DNA of 64,000 bases. It comes from Juglans regia. Lineage: Eukaryota > Streptophyta > Magnoliopsida > Fagales > Juglandaceae. Below, in pieces: positions 44,086-56,645 of the stretch. The notes beneath the pieces were generated by a model that had not been told where the DNA came from, did no database searches, and saw only the letters and a program-made list of their open reading frames with translations. The stretch spans positions 23,217,098 through 23,281,097 of the forward strand of contig NC_049903.1 in assembly GCF_001411555.2 (NCBI RefSeq), written 5' to 3'. Position 1 is the first letter of the stretch, and each line of letters begins with the position of its first letter. The position numbers and the translations under genes were made by a program.

Positions 44086-46737
44086 TGTAACACCTCAAAC
44101 CCGGTTGGCCTTGAGAATTACTACCTGTCACTTAAGAACAAGTTTCCCAACACAACTAAAATAAAACTCCAAAACTTTATTAGCAAAACTCAATCTCAAG
44201 TACTCTAAATAACCACATTGAAACTCTACAAAGTCATTACTGCAGCAAAATAAACTAAGGCATCCAAAATCTCCCAGTAGTCATAACAAACCAAACTAAT
44301 AACTTCAAAAGTCTTACTAAATCCAAGCCCAAGATATAATTAAATCTAAAAGACATTAAAACTAAAGGACATCAGAATTCCTTCTTCTAACATCCTCTCC
44401 CAGCTTAAACATGCTCACCAATCTAATCCAGGTCCTCAGTTGGACTCTCCACATCATCTGAAAAATATTATGAAGATAGGGGGTGAGTTATCAACAACTC
44501 AGTAAGCAGATGACATATGCTAGTGTGCAAATATGAGCATTTACAAAGTATAGCATGCAGAACAAAACATTTTCCAGAGTTATCATGCAGAGCAGAACAT
44601 ATTTTCAAAAGTAACAGAGCGATGGTTTTAAGACACGTAAAACCCATAATACTTTGGCATAACATAAACTGAGTATCATCATCAGATCAAAACAGAGCAT
44701 CAAACAGAGCAGAGACCATGTTTCACCCCCGTGGTAGGGTTGTGCTAACCCCGGTGGCCAAACCAGGCAGAGACAGAGGTGAAATCTTTCCTTTATTCTT
44801 CTCGGAGCCCCGAGTGTGCACACAGGAAAGACCACAATAAAACCACTTTGTTTCCAAAGTGGGTGCACTCAGAGACAGAGAAGTTGGTACCAACCCAAAC
44901 AGAGCAGAGCATAACAGAGCAGAGCAGAGACAGAGTCAGATACAAATACCAGTACACCATGCCAAAGGTTTTCAGATGTTATATCAAAATAATACCAAGT
45001 ACCAAAACAGAATCAGACAGTTTACACACACTGACAACAAAAGCCAGAACATCTTTCTAAATAAATGCACAATTTTCCATATTCTCAATATCGCTCCCTT
45101 TTTCAGATTTCAAAAAAACGCATGATAGAATTTAGCTCATGTCTACACAATGCATGTCAGATCATATTTTTCGTTTTCGCACAGATTTGATGAATAATGC
45201 AGATAAGCGATCGAGGTTGATCTTTGTTTTCACAAGTTCCCACCATATCACAAAATATGCAAGTTTTCCTAAAATCAACCTTAGTCTTATTAACTTGTAT
45301 AAAACCTAGCATAGGAACCCCGCTTACCTGGACAACTTGGCTTTCCAAATTTTCCTCAAAAATGTCAAGTCGAATATAAATCGTCACCTATAAAAATAAT
45401 AACATAATTTCCGTAAGTTTTCAATCAATCCCGAATTTCGATATTTAATCCTAAACTTCTAAAATAACCTATTTTGATATCTCAAAACCTAAAACCCTCA
45501 TAATCCCAAAATATATCATCACTTCCTAAAAATTACCAATATTCACCATGACCAACGTCAAACTCAAAACACCAATATTTAAACCCGAAACAACCAACAA
45601 ATTTCATAGCATGAACCAATCTCACACAAACAACTCCATCATCCAATCCAACCGACCCCCTTACTCCTCGGACTTAGTCCGGTACAACCAACAAATTCAT
45701 AGTAAATAAGAATTAGCACAGAAATACATTTAAATCTCAAAAGTTCTTTGGGAAAAATACTTACAATGCTATAATGTAATTTTTGAAAGATCACGGAGGT
45801 GCTAGAAGCGGCAACGCAGCAGCAAAACAGTGCCAAACGCAATGTGGCCGTGGGTCTCAAAAACTCACTTTTGAACGGGTGTAAACGAAGACCCGAGATT
45901 GATAGGGAATGGCTTAGGGATGTCGGTGAAGCTAGTGGTGGTGGTGGTTGGCCGTGGTTGGCGGCGTAGAGGGCGATCGAAGGCTAAAATATCCAAAACG
46001 GAAATATTGATGGTGGGGCTTCACCGGTGACAGATCGGAGGTGGGGTTGGGTCCATTGGGTTGCTAGGAGGTCAAGGATGATGTTGTGAGAAGATGGTGG
46101 CCGGAGGTGGTGCGACGGCAGCGCAGCGGCGCAAGGAGTGCCGCGGCTTGGTGTGGTGCGTGGGGGCTATTGCTGGCAAGATAGGGGTTGCAAATGGAGG
46201 GGTGGGGTTGCCGGCCTATGGGGGAGGCAGTGGGCTGGGGGGTGTCGCCGGACAGTGGCACACGGCGGCGGGCTGGGGAGGAGAAGAAATCGCACACGGA
46301 GAGGGGGGTTGCGGCGCGCGGGAAGCAGGGGAAGAAAAAGAAAAAGAAAGAAAGGAAAAGAAGAAAAGAAGAAAAAAAAAAGAGGAAAGAGAAAATGTAG
46401 GGAAATAAATGAGGTCCAATTCTCATATCTTGGGTCACAAAAATGATCCAACGAAAACGATTTTAAAACAGCAAGTAAAATAAAATAATTCAAACGTAAG
46501 GATTAAAATGAAAATAAATAATTAAACCCAACAATAAGTTAATTTAATATGAAAAACAATTTAAATGTATTACAATAATCAATTATAAGAAAGCACTTCA
46601 AAATAATTTTCACAAAATTAAAATCATAAAAATAAACCCACTAAAAATCCAACCAATTTTAAAACAAGAGAATAAAATTTTAAATTAATAACAAATAATT
46701 TTTCAATTAAAAATACACTAAAATACGAGGTGTTACA
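44086..46737 (-). mobile_element. Solo LTR F2 (2.65 kb, gypsy-type)
   Basis: tgtaacacctcaaac to gaggtgttaca with a perfect duplication atctc (44081-44085 / 46738-46742). Collinear with F1 (gggggtgagttatcaacaac, gacatatgctagtgtg, cctaaacttctaaaataacc). 46090-46400 is a G+C-rich and purine-rich stretch that creates long frames on both strands without any domain; on the minus strand it would be a pyrimidine-rich leader. No internal region, so a solo LTR. Confidence 0.87.
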
Positions 46738-47039
46738 ATCTCATCTCAATATCCAAACTAATGAACCCATGGTTTCAAGCTCCATATAATTATATATTTA
46801 TATATGGATTTTAATGATAACAAATGAATTCAAGTATAAAGGAGTCCCAAGCTCAAGTTGTCTACATAATAAAGCCAAGCACGTCAACGAATCAAGTAAG
46901 AGCAAGAAAGGGAACAAGCTTGCAAATAAAGCTCTTAGAGTAATTTTTACATCTCTTGAAAAATTCAAAATTGGATTAAGGCTCAAAAGAATCTTTTCTC
47001 ATAAGCATCAAATTTCATTTTTCGCATATGCATGTTATA

Positions 47040-47340
47040 TTTGAAAATTAAAAGTTTGAATTTTAAAATTTTGAAAGATGATTAATTGTCATCTCTCACA
47101 TGTGCATGATAAGTTTGAAAATTTTCAAAAGTGGTTGATGCTCTTTTTGACATATAGGTAGTTGCTTTCATTTGAAAATTTTGAAAAGAAAATAATGTTC
47201 CTTTTGTCATATGCAAAAAGTAGAATATTTGGTTTGAAAATTTGAAAAGTGAATGATATTGTTTTTTATAATTGCAAAAAGGAAAAACTTTTATTTGAAA
47301 ATTTTGAAAAGTGAGCGGTGCTCCTTTTTGACATGTGAAT
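47040..47340 (+). repeat. Imperfect 60-75-bp tandem repeat in Copia LTR
   Basis: Four to five units built on atttgaaaattttgaaaagt followed by gatgctctttttgacat. It lies upstream of the TATA region, where enhancer repeats are often found in such LTRs. Confidence 0.65.
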
Positions 47341-47372
47341 CCTTTTAAATCTGAAGATAAAGTCTCATATGC

Positions 47373-47396
47373 CTATAAATAGTTCGCCTATAAATA
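47373..47396 (+). promoter_or_regulatory. Doubled TATA box of the Copia LTR
   Basis: Two copies of cctataaata at 47372-47381 and 47387-47396, separated by 5 bp. This is the expected position for the LTR promoter, before the pyrimidine-rich ctctcttctct stretch. Confidence 0.5.
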
Positions 47397-47900
47397 TTTC
47401 AATTAAGATCTTCAACAAGAGCATACATACATCAATTGTAAGTTTTACAACATTCATTCAAAGTTTTCAATCTCTCTTCTCTAAGTATTGAGCCTTAACT
47501 CTTGTTCACTTTAGGAGAGATAAAAAAAATTTCAGTATTGTTTTCATTTTACTCATTGAGGATTCTCTAATAACCTACCCACTACACAGATTCTTTGTAG
47601 CGGTACTGTTCAAAGTTATAATAGGTTTCTATATCTACCTGAAGGAGGTTGAATAGTGAATTTGAAAATTCTCAAGGGGTTGGTAGCTTGAGGCAAGTAC
47701 ATAGGCAGTGGGGTTGAATCTCTTTAAACTAATGAGTTTGCTACTCTCTTGCCCTTACTCTTTATATTTACTGTTGCTTTGTATTTTTTTCAGATTTTAT
47801 CTTGTGTATTTGGTTTATAATTCTTAATTTTTAAATACAACCAAATTCACTGCATTGTGTTAGTCATCTAGGCAACACAAACACCATTCAGACACAAACA

Positions 47901-49365
47901 TTTTTCAATTTCGAATTTTGGTTTTGGCTTTCACTAAGGGCATAAAATTTACAAAGTCAAACACCTTAATCCACCTCAAACTTGTGTATTCAGCCATCAA
48001 GACTATGGACTAATCGAACCATACTCCGTCGGAGACAACCATCTAAACAAAGCTTCGGTATCGCTAGCAACTTCAGGTCAGTCAATCCATGATTATACTT
48101 ACGAATTTGAGATCTTTGGTTGTAAGTTACTCACCTTGTTCGACTTTCATGTTGTATACTTTCCATGTTGGTTATGTAAGTTGTATCATTCATGTATTTC
48201 GTATCATATCATGCGACTCAAATAAGATCATATTATTTTTCAAAAGAGGAGTGTGCGGGTTGGTTCATGATCCCTAACTAGGATGAGGCATTATCCTAGT
48301 GGACCTTCTCTGGTCATTATGTAGAGCTTAAAAATGAAGTGGTATACCTGGGTTGATGCTTGGATATCAACGACTTCAAGCGAGAGCATAATGATCTTGG
48401 GTCGAAGTGCTGCCTCTTTGCTGGCGGAGGCTATAGAAGCTTAAACTGAATAATGGTCATGTGAAACCTTAAGTAATTCTTGAGACTAAGTCACACTACC
48501 GAACATTACTTGCAGATGTGGCAAAAGGAACCAAGACTGCGTATGGATTTAGGGGAGGTCATTGTGTACGGTTGATATGGGCAATGAGGCTTATTGATTT
48601 TAAAAGATGTTGAGGACTCTAGAGGACATTATCTTCCAAAAAGTTTTACAATTCATGCATCTATTATTTGTATAATAACTGTCATTGCATACATGTAACT
48701 AACTTACTGAAATTTAAAATCTCAGCATGGTAGTCGCACTACGATGCTGATTTCAGAAATTGTAGATTTTGCATACCATTTTGATTAGGGCATCTAGATG
48801 CATCCAGAGGAGCAAGGAGGAGTTGGCCCACTTACTGGCCACTTAATTTTCTATTTACTATGTTTCAGCCATACCCCTATGAGGTGAACTTTTTAACCTA
48901 TTGGGAGACAATTTGTGGTTTGTAATAATTTATGATACTATGGTTTAATTTCATGATTCATGGGTGGCATTCAGTGTCGTGCTTCTAGAGTTTATTAAAT
49001 TCCTTTTGTCACTAATATATAAATTATTAGACTGAATATTTACTTTCCCTTGCGATTTCACTATATCATTAGTAATATGTTAAGAGCATGCGTATAACTG
49101 TCATGAGTAGAGGGTCAGGACCTCACATCTAGTTTTCTCTTCATAAAATGAACATAAAGCATCATATTCCTCCTTTATGTCATGTCATTTTGTTGTTGTC
49201 TACATTTTATTTTTAACTATCTCTCGATTTATTTATTTTTTTTTATCACAAATTCTTAGATAGATACTCGTGCCAAAATCAATTCTCGGAGATTTTATAC
49301 TCTTATACAACTGATTCCCAACCAAGTGAATGTATCTTTTGATGTATTCTAATATTAGGCGTAAT
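47901..49365. other. Decayed gypsy-type LTR sequence
   Basis: Contains phrases also found in the A/C/D family in the C orientation: tgaggcattatcctagtgga, ttactgaaatttaaaatctc followed by agcatggtag, and cataactgtcatgagtagag near 49095. No frame of interest, no sharp ends. Confidence 0.4.
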
Positions 49366-49692
49366 CTATATTGAGAATAATAATTTATAAAGAGATTAAA
49401 TAGACACCTCATTTACATTATTCATTGCATTGATTATAACTTGTGCATCCCCTTCTAAAATCACCTTTTTGAAACTCAAATCTCTTCAAATTTCCATAGT
49501 TTGCCACTGGGCAGAACTTTCTGCTAAGGCTGGTTGATGAGTATTGCTTCTCTGATGACAAACTACTGTCATCACCTCCCCCTTCTCATATCTAATGATG
49601 ATCCCTATCCCCATCTTCCTGGTTTGTAGATCCAGTGTTGCATCCCAATTCGCCTTCACAAAATTCTTCCTTGGCGTTATCCATTGCTGCAC
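49366..49692 (-). pseudogene. LINE3 RNase H (broken)
   Basis: QQWITPRKNFVKANWDATLD, then GIGIIIRYEKGEVMTVVCHQ, QPALAESSAQWQTMEI, a stop, and RDLSFKKVILEGDAQVIINA. The D-x-A start, the AES helix and the LEGDAQ block mark a plant LINE RNase H. It is truncated after NNVNEVSI. Confidence 0.82.
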
Positions 49693-50050
49693 ATCGCTTT
49701 TTGTATTATTTGGTCTCTTTAGTGGTTGCTGAGCTATCTAAAATTCTTCAAATCCATCTCGTGCAAGTCTGATCACTCTGTTAGGACTATGGTACTTCTT
49801 TTAAAAAACTGATTGTTCCTTCTAAGCCATAAGCTTCTCATAATTGACGTTGTTTCTTCCAATTAGACTTGTTAAGCTTCTCTATCAGCTTTTCCCATAA
49901 CCTCAGCAAGCCATCTTCTGTAATCCTCCACTTTTGAACTGGGCTCAAAGCCACTGCCCAAACATCAATGTCTCTTCTTCCTGTAGGCAGATAGGGCATT
50001 GAGGGTCATCTACAATGTTTTTCATAGAATAAGTTCCTTCTTGTGGCTAT

Positions 50051-50917
50051 CTAGTCATTCACTGCCTTCCATAAGAAAATTTTCACCTTCCCAGGTATAT
50101 TCAGGTTGCATAAGTTCTTCCATATGCTATCCATTTCATTCTCCCATGATGTTTCACCTTGTAAGGCCTTTTTCCTCTCAACATCTACAGAGTATGCACT
50201 TTTGGCAGAGAATAATCCCTTTTCAAAGGGACCCCAGATAAGCTTATCTTTTATATTCATTTTGCTAAAAGTAATACTACATATCTGATCTGCCTCCTCC
50301 TTCTTAAAGATTTTTCTTATCAGATCTTCATTCCACTCACTTCTTTGCTGGTCTATGAGCTCCTTTACTCTTGCATCTCCATTCAAGAAACAATATAGGG
50401 GATTGTATACAGAAATATGAAGGTGAGGACAACCACTTGTTACCCCAAATCTTGATGATATTGACATTTCCCACATTCCATCTCAGACCCTCTTTTAATA
50501 TCCCAATTGATCCCCACATGCTCTTCCATATTAAAAATGGTTTATTGCCCAACTTTTCATCCAACAAAGATGATGTTTTAAAGTATTTTTCTCTGAAAAC
50601 CACTACAACCATGGTGTTTGGGTTTTGGATAAACCTTCATCCTTGCTTGGCTAGCAAAGCAGAGTTGAAGCTTTCTAAGTCCCTTAACCCTAGACCTCCT
50701 TTCCCTTTCTACTTCCCCATCTTTTCTCAACTTCTCCACTGCACATTGCTATCTTTTTGTTGATTTTTTCCACTAAAATTTTGAGAGCATCACATTCAAT
50801 TCTTTGCACAGATTTCTTGGTAGCTTGAACACACTCATAGTATATGTGGGGATAGCTTGTAACACAGCCTTTATCAAAATTTCCTTTCCTGCTGTAGAGA
50901 GTAAGTAGTTCTTCCAA
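50051..50917 (-). pseudogene. LINE3 RT end and zf-RVT region (broken)
   Basis: KYFKTSSLLDEKLGNKPFLI, WKSMWGSIGILKEGLRWNVG, IIKIWGNKWLSSP and then WGPFEKGLFSAKSAYSVD, LNIPGKVKIFLWKAVND. This is the region between RT and RNase H in plant L1 elements, with a frameshift near 50400. Confidence 0.82.
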
Positions 50918-52005
50918 TTATTTAATTTTTTTTACACTCTCCTTTATGCACCTGAAGGTGTTGTATTTTTATTTTCCTACCATAGTAGGTGACTTAGATA
51001 CTTCTCATACCTTCCACATACTACAACCCCCCTTCCTTTAGCATCTTCCTTTTGTCTTCAACCTTAGTGTTGGTACTGAAAAATATAGTAGTTTTTTTAA
51101 GTATGCAAAAACTAGTCAGAGGCTTCCTCATACCTCAAGTGCATCTCTTGCAATTTCTTCCATTCTTCCACTCTGGCTCTTTCAAAAAGCACACAATCGT
51201 CAGCAAACAGCAAGTGATTTATTCTAATTCCCCTTACCACTGATAACACCTCTTGTAGCACCCATGAGATCAGAATTATTAAGCAACGAGCTTAATCCTT
51301 CTGCACATATTATGAATAAGTAGGGTGACAAGGGGTCTCCTTGAAGGGTAGAGTTTTGCGCTTGGCTTGCCATTAATCAATAATAAATGTGATACAAAGG
51401 AAACACAATTCATAATCAAATCTATCCACTTATTACAAAAACCCAGCTTCTTCATAATTGCTTCTAGGTATGGCCATTCTATTCTACCATAAGCTTAAGA
51501 TATATCAACCTTGATGGCCATACTCCCCATGCTACCTTTCTTTCTTACCTTCATTGTGTGCATCACTTCATAAGCAACCATAATGTTATGAATAGCTAAT
51601 CTCCCTAGGATGAAAGCACTTTGGTTGGGGGATATGATTTATGTTATTAGTTCCTTGAGTCTATTGGCTAGTACTTTTGACACAATTTTGTATAGGACAT
51701 TACAAAGACTTATCGGCCTGTATTCACTAACAAACATGGGCCATCTTGTTTTTGGAATGAGAGCAATGTAAGTAAAATTGATAGAGGGGTTTAGAGCATT
51801 ACCATTTAGAAATGATAAGACAATTGTGCACACCTTGTCTCCTACTATACTCCAGTGGTTGATAAAAGTAGGCCCCAAATCCATCAGTGCCAAGTGACTT
51901 TAGTGGGGCCTTCTGATTTATTGCTGCCTCTACCTCCATTCTTGTGAAAGACTTTGATAACCTTTCATTCATTTTTCTTGTATCATAAGGATGTAGATAC
52001 TTCAA
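50918..52005 (-). pseudogene. LINE3 reverse transcriptase (broken)
   Basis: SLGTDGFGAYFYQPLEYS, LNPSINFTYIALIPKTRWPM, EYRPISLCNVLYKIVSKVLA and NRLKELIT, then after shifts VAYEVMHTM, IKVDIS-AYGRIEWPYLEAI near 51510-51450, LQGDPLSPYLFIICAEGLSS near 51320 and LLFADDCVLFERA, with the FADD active site at plus-strand 51196-51207. Stops at several places, active site retained. Confidence 0.84.
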
Positions 52006-53237
52006 GCAATTTGCTATCTCTACTGTGCTTAGCTATGTTATGGTAAATAATTTCTCAAAATAGTTCTTAAAAGCCCTTTCAATCTCTTCGTGACTTCTGA
52101 AAATTTTGTTTTGCTCATCAATAATTTGCTTAATAGTGTTCTTCCTTCTTCTTTGGTTTGCACAGGCATAGAAAGATTTAGTGTTCTTCCTTCTTTGGTT
52201 TCTGTTCCCAAGTAGATACCAGATTCTCTTAGCTTTGACTCCATTTCAGGTCCTACTTATCAAGCATGGCCTCAATCTCCATTAGAACTCTTTTAATCTC
52301 CTCATAATTGTGACTACACTCTTCTGCTTGTAACTATTTTAGGGTTTCAGGTTTTCTTTTATTTCTTTCATCCTATCACTCCAAGTTATTGAATCCATCT
52401 GAGTAGAGCTTCTTTGTAGTTCTCCATTAGGTTTCGAACATTGTTAATTGGTTCTCTACTTCCTGTATTTTAGTGCCAGGCCCCTCTTATCACTTCTTCA
52501 CAATCTTCCCCAATAGCCCAGTTTGCTTCATATCTAAAAAATGTTCTGGATTCTGTCCTCTTCAACAACCCTTATGCATATATAATAGGATTGGGTTGTG
52601 GTCTAAACAACTTGCAGCCATTACTTTGGATTAGCCACTGCCTTGTCCAACCTTTCTTTTGTGAAGGTCTTATCTTCATATTTGTTACTTCATGTGTATT
52701 TATCCCCTCTCCACCCCAAATCAATGAGTTCCCCCTTCTCAAGAGCTTCGCTAAAACTGTCCATCTGCCTCTCATGTCTCGGTCTCCCTCCTATTTTCTC
52801 ATCATAAGCTATTATTTTATTAAAGTCCCCTATCATACACCATCCTTGGTGATCAGTGGGTTTTAGTGATGTTAGTAAGTCCCAAGCCTCTTATCTTCTT
52901 CTAGTATCGGGCTGTCCTAGAAGCCCGTCAGTAGCCACTTCCCATTCCTATCTTCTTTTGTAATCCAAGCACTAATGTGCCTTTGAGAGTAATTTAGAAT
53001 TTCTACCTTCACCATATTATTCCACAAAATAACTAGACCTCCCCTTCAACATACTAGTTCAACCACAAAGCACACGTCACAATTAAGTCTTTTCTTCAAT
53101 CTAACACTCTTCCCAGCTTCTAGTTTAGTCTCCATTAAGAAGACTATATTGCATTTCTTATCCTTTACCGTGTGGAAAAAATATTGGATTGTCCGAGGGT
53201 TCCCAAGCCCTTGACAGTTCCAACTTAGTGTTTTCAT
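52006..53237 (-). pseudogene. LINE3 endonuclease (broken)
   Basis: Starts MKTLSWNCQGLGNPRTIQYF (53237), followed by KKCNIVFLMETKLEAGKSVR: the N-E-T catalytic residues of the AP-endonuclease are readable. VKVEILNYSQRHISAWI follows near 53000. Between 52900 and 52560 the GDFN block is degraded (IGDFNKIIAYDEKIGG in a shifted frame around 52840-52790). Confidence 0.82.
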
Positions 53238-53449
53238 TATGATTGGCGGGGCTCAACAACAACCTCCGCCAAGACCTCTACTTGTACCTCCTCATCTTCA
53301 TAACTATCCATTTCGACAATTTTACAACCATTTTTCTCATCATCCCTACTAGCATCAATATTCTTAACTCTTTTTAAGGGAGTATAAAAATTTACAATAG
53401 CAACTCCTTTACCTTTCTCTCAGGCGCTTCTCTTCCATGCTCTTTTAGA

Positions 53450-54283
53450 CTAGGCCTTTATGGTTGCATCACAGGTGTTTGGTGATGTTGCATCTTCCTT
53501 CTCCTTCTCAACCTCAATTGGCATTGCACAGTTTGAGCTCAAGTAAAGCCCCTTGCATCCTACCATTGTTTCTTCAACTCCTTTTCCTTTTTTGCTTTCT
53601 TTTGTTTTATTTCCATCTTCCATTGTTTGCTTAGCCATATCAGTGCTTACTCCCTTTCCCTTCAGACTTCTCATGTTTGACTCTCTGTCACTCACCCCTT
53701 TCTCATGATCCTTCTCACCCAAATGACTATCATCTATTTCCTCCATTCTCATACCTGCCACCCATACTCATTTGCTCCCTTTTTTGCTCACTTTTCTTCC
53801 CCTTAGATGCTATCGCTTCTTGAATTATCCACCTCTCTTCTCTTAAACTTCTTTTATTTATGTCATGTCCCTAGCTTGAACTTCAAGATATCTCTTTTTT
53901 CTTCACTCTAGGCCTAGCTCTCAGTCACACCCCAAATTGAACTTCCCCTACCTCTTCCCCCAAGCATCCTTGGTGCCCATGAGTTATGCAACCACATGTA
54001 AAACAATACCACGACAATTTCTTGTATCTAAGAGGAATCCAAAGCTTTTCCCCTTTCACTGTTATGGTTCTTCCTCTCACCAATGGTTTAAATAGGTCCA
54101 GATTAATGAGGATTCTAAGAAAATTTTCCCATCCTCCTGCATATGTGTTTCCTATGTTTTCCCCACATTCTTTGTTCATACAAGCAAGAGGTAAATTAAG
54201 CATTTGACCCAAAAATGTTCCTAATCAAAGCTTAACTTCTGGGGTGGAGTATACCCATCAAACAACATTAACACAAATAGATG
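53450..54283 (-). pseudogene. LINE3 ORF1, second part with CCHC knuckle (broken)
   Basis: 54283-54190 continues the DUF4283 domain (HLFVLMLFDGYTPPQKLSFD); 54212-53925 reads MLNLPLACMNKECGENIGNT, FKPLVRGRTITVKGEKLWIP and CFTCGCITHGHQGC, the zinc knuckle at about 54000-53965. 53761-53450 is a lysine/glutamate-rich tail. ORF1 of plant L1 LINEs encodes the RNA-binding protein of the particle. Confidence 0.82.
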
Positions 54284-54840
54284 GTTATTATAACACCCCT
54301 TCCAGTAGGTTATGAATATTTATTACAAACATTCATAACATAGTGTCCGGTGAAGAGATTCGTATCCTAAAATACCTCATTTATTGAAACATCAACTAAC
54401 CTGAACATAACTATTTTTGAAACATGAAACTGAAAACATAAACTAAACTAATTCTTGTGTAAATAACACTTATTCCTTTCTAAACTAATTTTTGAAACAT
54501 GAAAACATAAACATAAACTAAACATCAACTCTATGTCCTCATACTCATCATCTGTGACAGTTAAACATAGAAGAAAACAGAGAAACAAACAAAAATGAGT
54601 CGAATACTCAGTAAATAGCACATCATATTGTAAAATACATTTTAGCCTAGCATAAACTTAATTTTTGAAAGACTCTTCATAGCATACATACATCATCACA
54701 GATTCCCATAGCATATCTATTCATCATTAACATGAGCGGAATCATACATAATCATGGCAAACATGTAATGTGAATGCATAAATAATTGACTTCATGCATT
54801 TTCTAACAATCATACATGACTTGTTTATCTTATCTTTCAC

Positions 54841-55515
54841 TTATCATATGGTGACCCACGCTTGAGTCTGTGGCACTGCATAACTTCTCATAACATGGAG
54901 TGAAACATGCTTGAGTCTGTGTTTCACCTAACATATGGTGAACCACACTTAGGTCTGTGGCATCGCTTATCAAAACTTGTGGTGAACATGCTTAGGTCTG
55001 TGTCATCCTTAACATAACTTGTGATGAACACGCTTAGGTCCGTGTCATCCTTAACATAACTTGGAGTGAAGCACGCTTAGGTCTGTGTTTCACTTAACAT
55101 ATGGTGAACCATGCTTAGGTCCATGGAACCGTCGTAACATAACTTGTGGTGAACAAGCTTAGGTCATGTCACCCTTATCATAACTTTTGGTGAACACTCT
55201 TAGGTTCATGTCACCCTTTAACATATCCTGGAGTGAAACATGCTTTGATTCGTGTCTCACTTAACATATGGTGAACCACGCTTAGCTCCATGACACTGCT
55301 TATCATAACTGGTGGTGAACACGCTTAGGACCGTGTCACCCTTTAACATATCATAGAGTGAAACACGCTTAGGTCTATGTTTCAATTAACATATGGTGAA
55401 CCACGCTTAGGTTCGTGGCACCGCTTATCATAACTTGTGGTGAACACGCTCAGGTCCATGTCACCCTTATCATAATCTTTGGTGAACATGCTTAGGTCTG
55501 TGTCACCCTTAATAT
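54841..55515 (+). repeat. Array of about 16 hairpin units, 36-45 bp each, in LTR E
   Basis: Every unit has arms of 8-10 bases around a constant cttaggt(c) loop. Three unit types alternate: a, GTGAACCACG ... CGTGGCAC; b, GTGAACACG ... CGTGTCAC; c, GTGAAACACG ... GTGTTTCAC. Order is roughly a c a b b c a b b c a b c a b b, so a higher-order a-b-(b)-c period exists. Linkers are cttatcataactt or cttaacatat. No coding frame. Confidence 0.88.
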
Positions 55516-56645
55516 CTTATCTTTCTTAATGCATGAGAAGTTTGTTGGACTACATGAGCTTTTCTAGCATGGAATATACTTGTACATAGCATAACATGAC
55601 ATGGCATAATGTGATCTGAACATAAACATTCCATGGCATACATGATCTGAGAACTACATGAACATTACATGACTTATATGATCTAAATACTTCATGACAT
55701 TACATTGCATGGCATACATATCATGCATCAAATCGCAATCCATAATTGCATAACATACATAAGCTCATTTACATGCATATCATTATAATTCGTCGAAGAT
55801 CATGAAATGGATCTAACCTTGACTTAGCTCGAAGCATAGCATAGACAAACATCACATTTTCATATAAAATTAGAACATTTACAGTGCACATGCAATTATA
55901 TGATCATACTAATTTCCTCTTAGTGTTGCTTCCACAATCTCACATCATAGTTCGTGACCTATACGAGGCACTAATCATCACTAACTTTCCAAGAAAGACG
56001 TGTCATAGCATTCTAAATACTTAAAATCATATATAGAGATAATTTAATTACACTAAGATTAATACATAATATTATTATTCAAAAATCCTAACATATTCCT
56101 TAACTTCTATTTAAAAAATATAACTTAATAATTTTATTAAAGAAAATCTAGTTTAAAAGACAATTGAAATATCAACTAAAACAATAGGTTCCAAAAATAG
56201 TATAAAAATAATACTTTAAAAATGTACTTTAAAGTATGCTTTAAAATCCTTTAAATACTTTCTATAATAATTTAAGTCTATGGGCTCATATTTATTTAAG
56301 CAAAACCTTGGCCAGATTTAAATTCCAGCCCACTTAAATGATCATAGTTTTCTAAATAAGCCCAACAAGTCCATTTGAAGCTAGACCCAATGCCCCTTAA
56401 AGAAACACTAGCCGATTGGGCATAAGGCCCAAGGAAATAAAAGCTCAGGAGGTTACACAACAAGGGTCAAAAGGTCATACAAGTAATTACAGAATTAGTA
56501 GAGAGACTTTTTGGGAAAGGCTGAAAACAAAACACATAAAAGGAAACACATCTTACGGCAAGACTAGGTTGAGGGGTATTTTTATAAAACTTACGGGTAT
56601 TTTAGGAAGGTTGAAACAAAAGAAATAAAAAAGGAGAAGACATGT
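55516..56645 (-). other. Remainder of LTR E left arm
   Basis: AT-rich LTR sequence with gcatacat/tcatgcatc words, no gene. 56416-56628 has a short open frame without a domain. Ends at catgt, the left duplication of LTR C. Confidence 0.6.

Larger units (their letters stand above)
46785..47900 (+). mobile_element. Copia (Sirevirus-like) LTR remnant
   Basis: Starts near atggattttaatgataacaa, a phrase common at the start of Sirevirus-type LTRs, followed by agccaagcacgtcaacgaat, an internally repeated segment (47040-47340), a TATA region and ctcaaggggttggtagcttg... aggcagtgg, also typical of these LTRs. Edges are not sharp and no duplication was found, so limits are approximate. Confidence 0.45.

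Noticed and set aside
44468..45387. Short frames inside F2
   Set aside because: No domain, and the equivalent frames are not kept in the collinear LTR F1.
46064..46446. Several overlapping 100-residue frames on both strands in F2
   Set aside because: They arise from G+C- and purine-rich low-complexity sequence of the LTR; Pro/Ser or Gly/Lys rich with no domain.
54841..55515. CRISPR-like array
   Set aside because: Units are diverged, spacers are not unique, and the context is a plant LTR; it is a tandem hairpin repeat.
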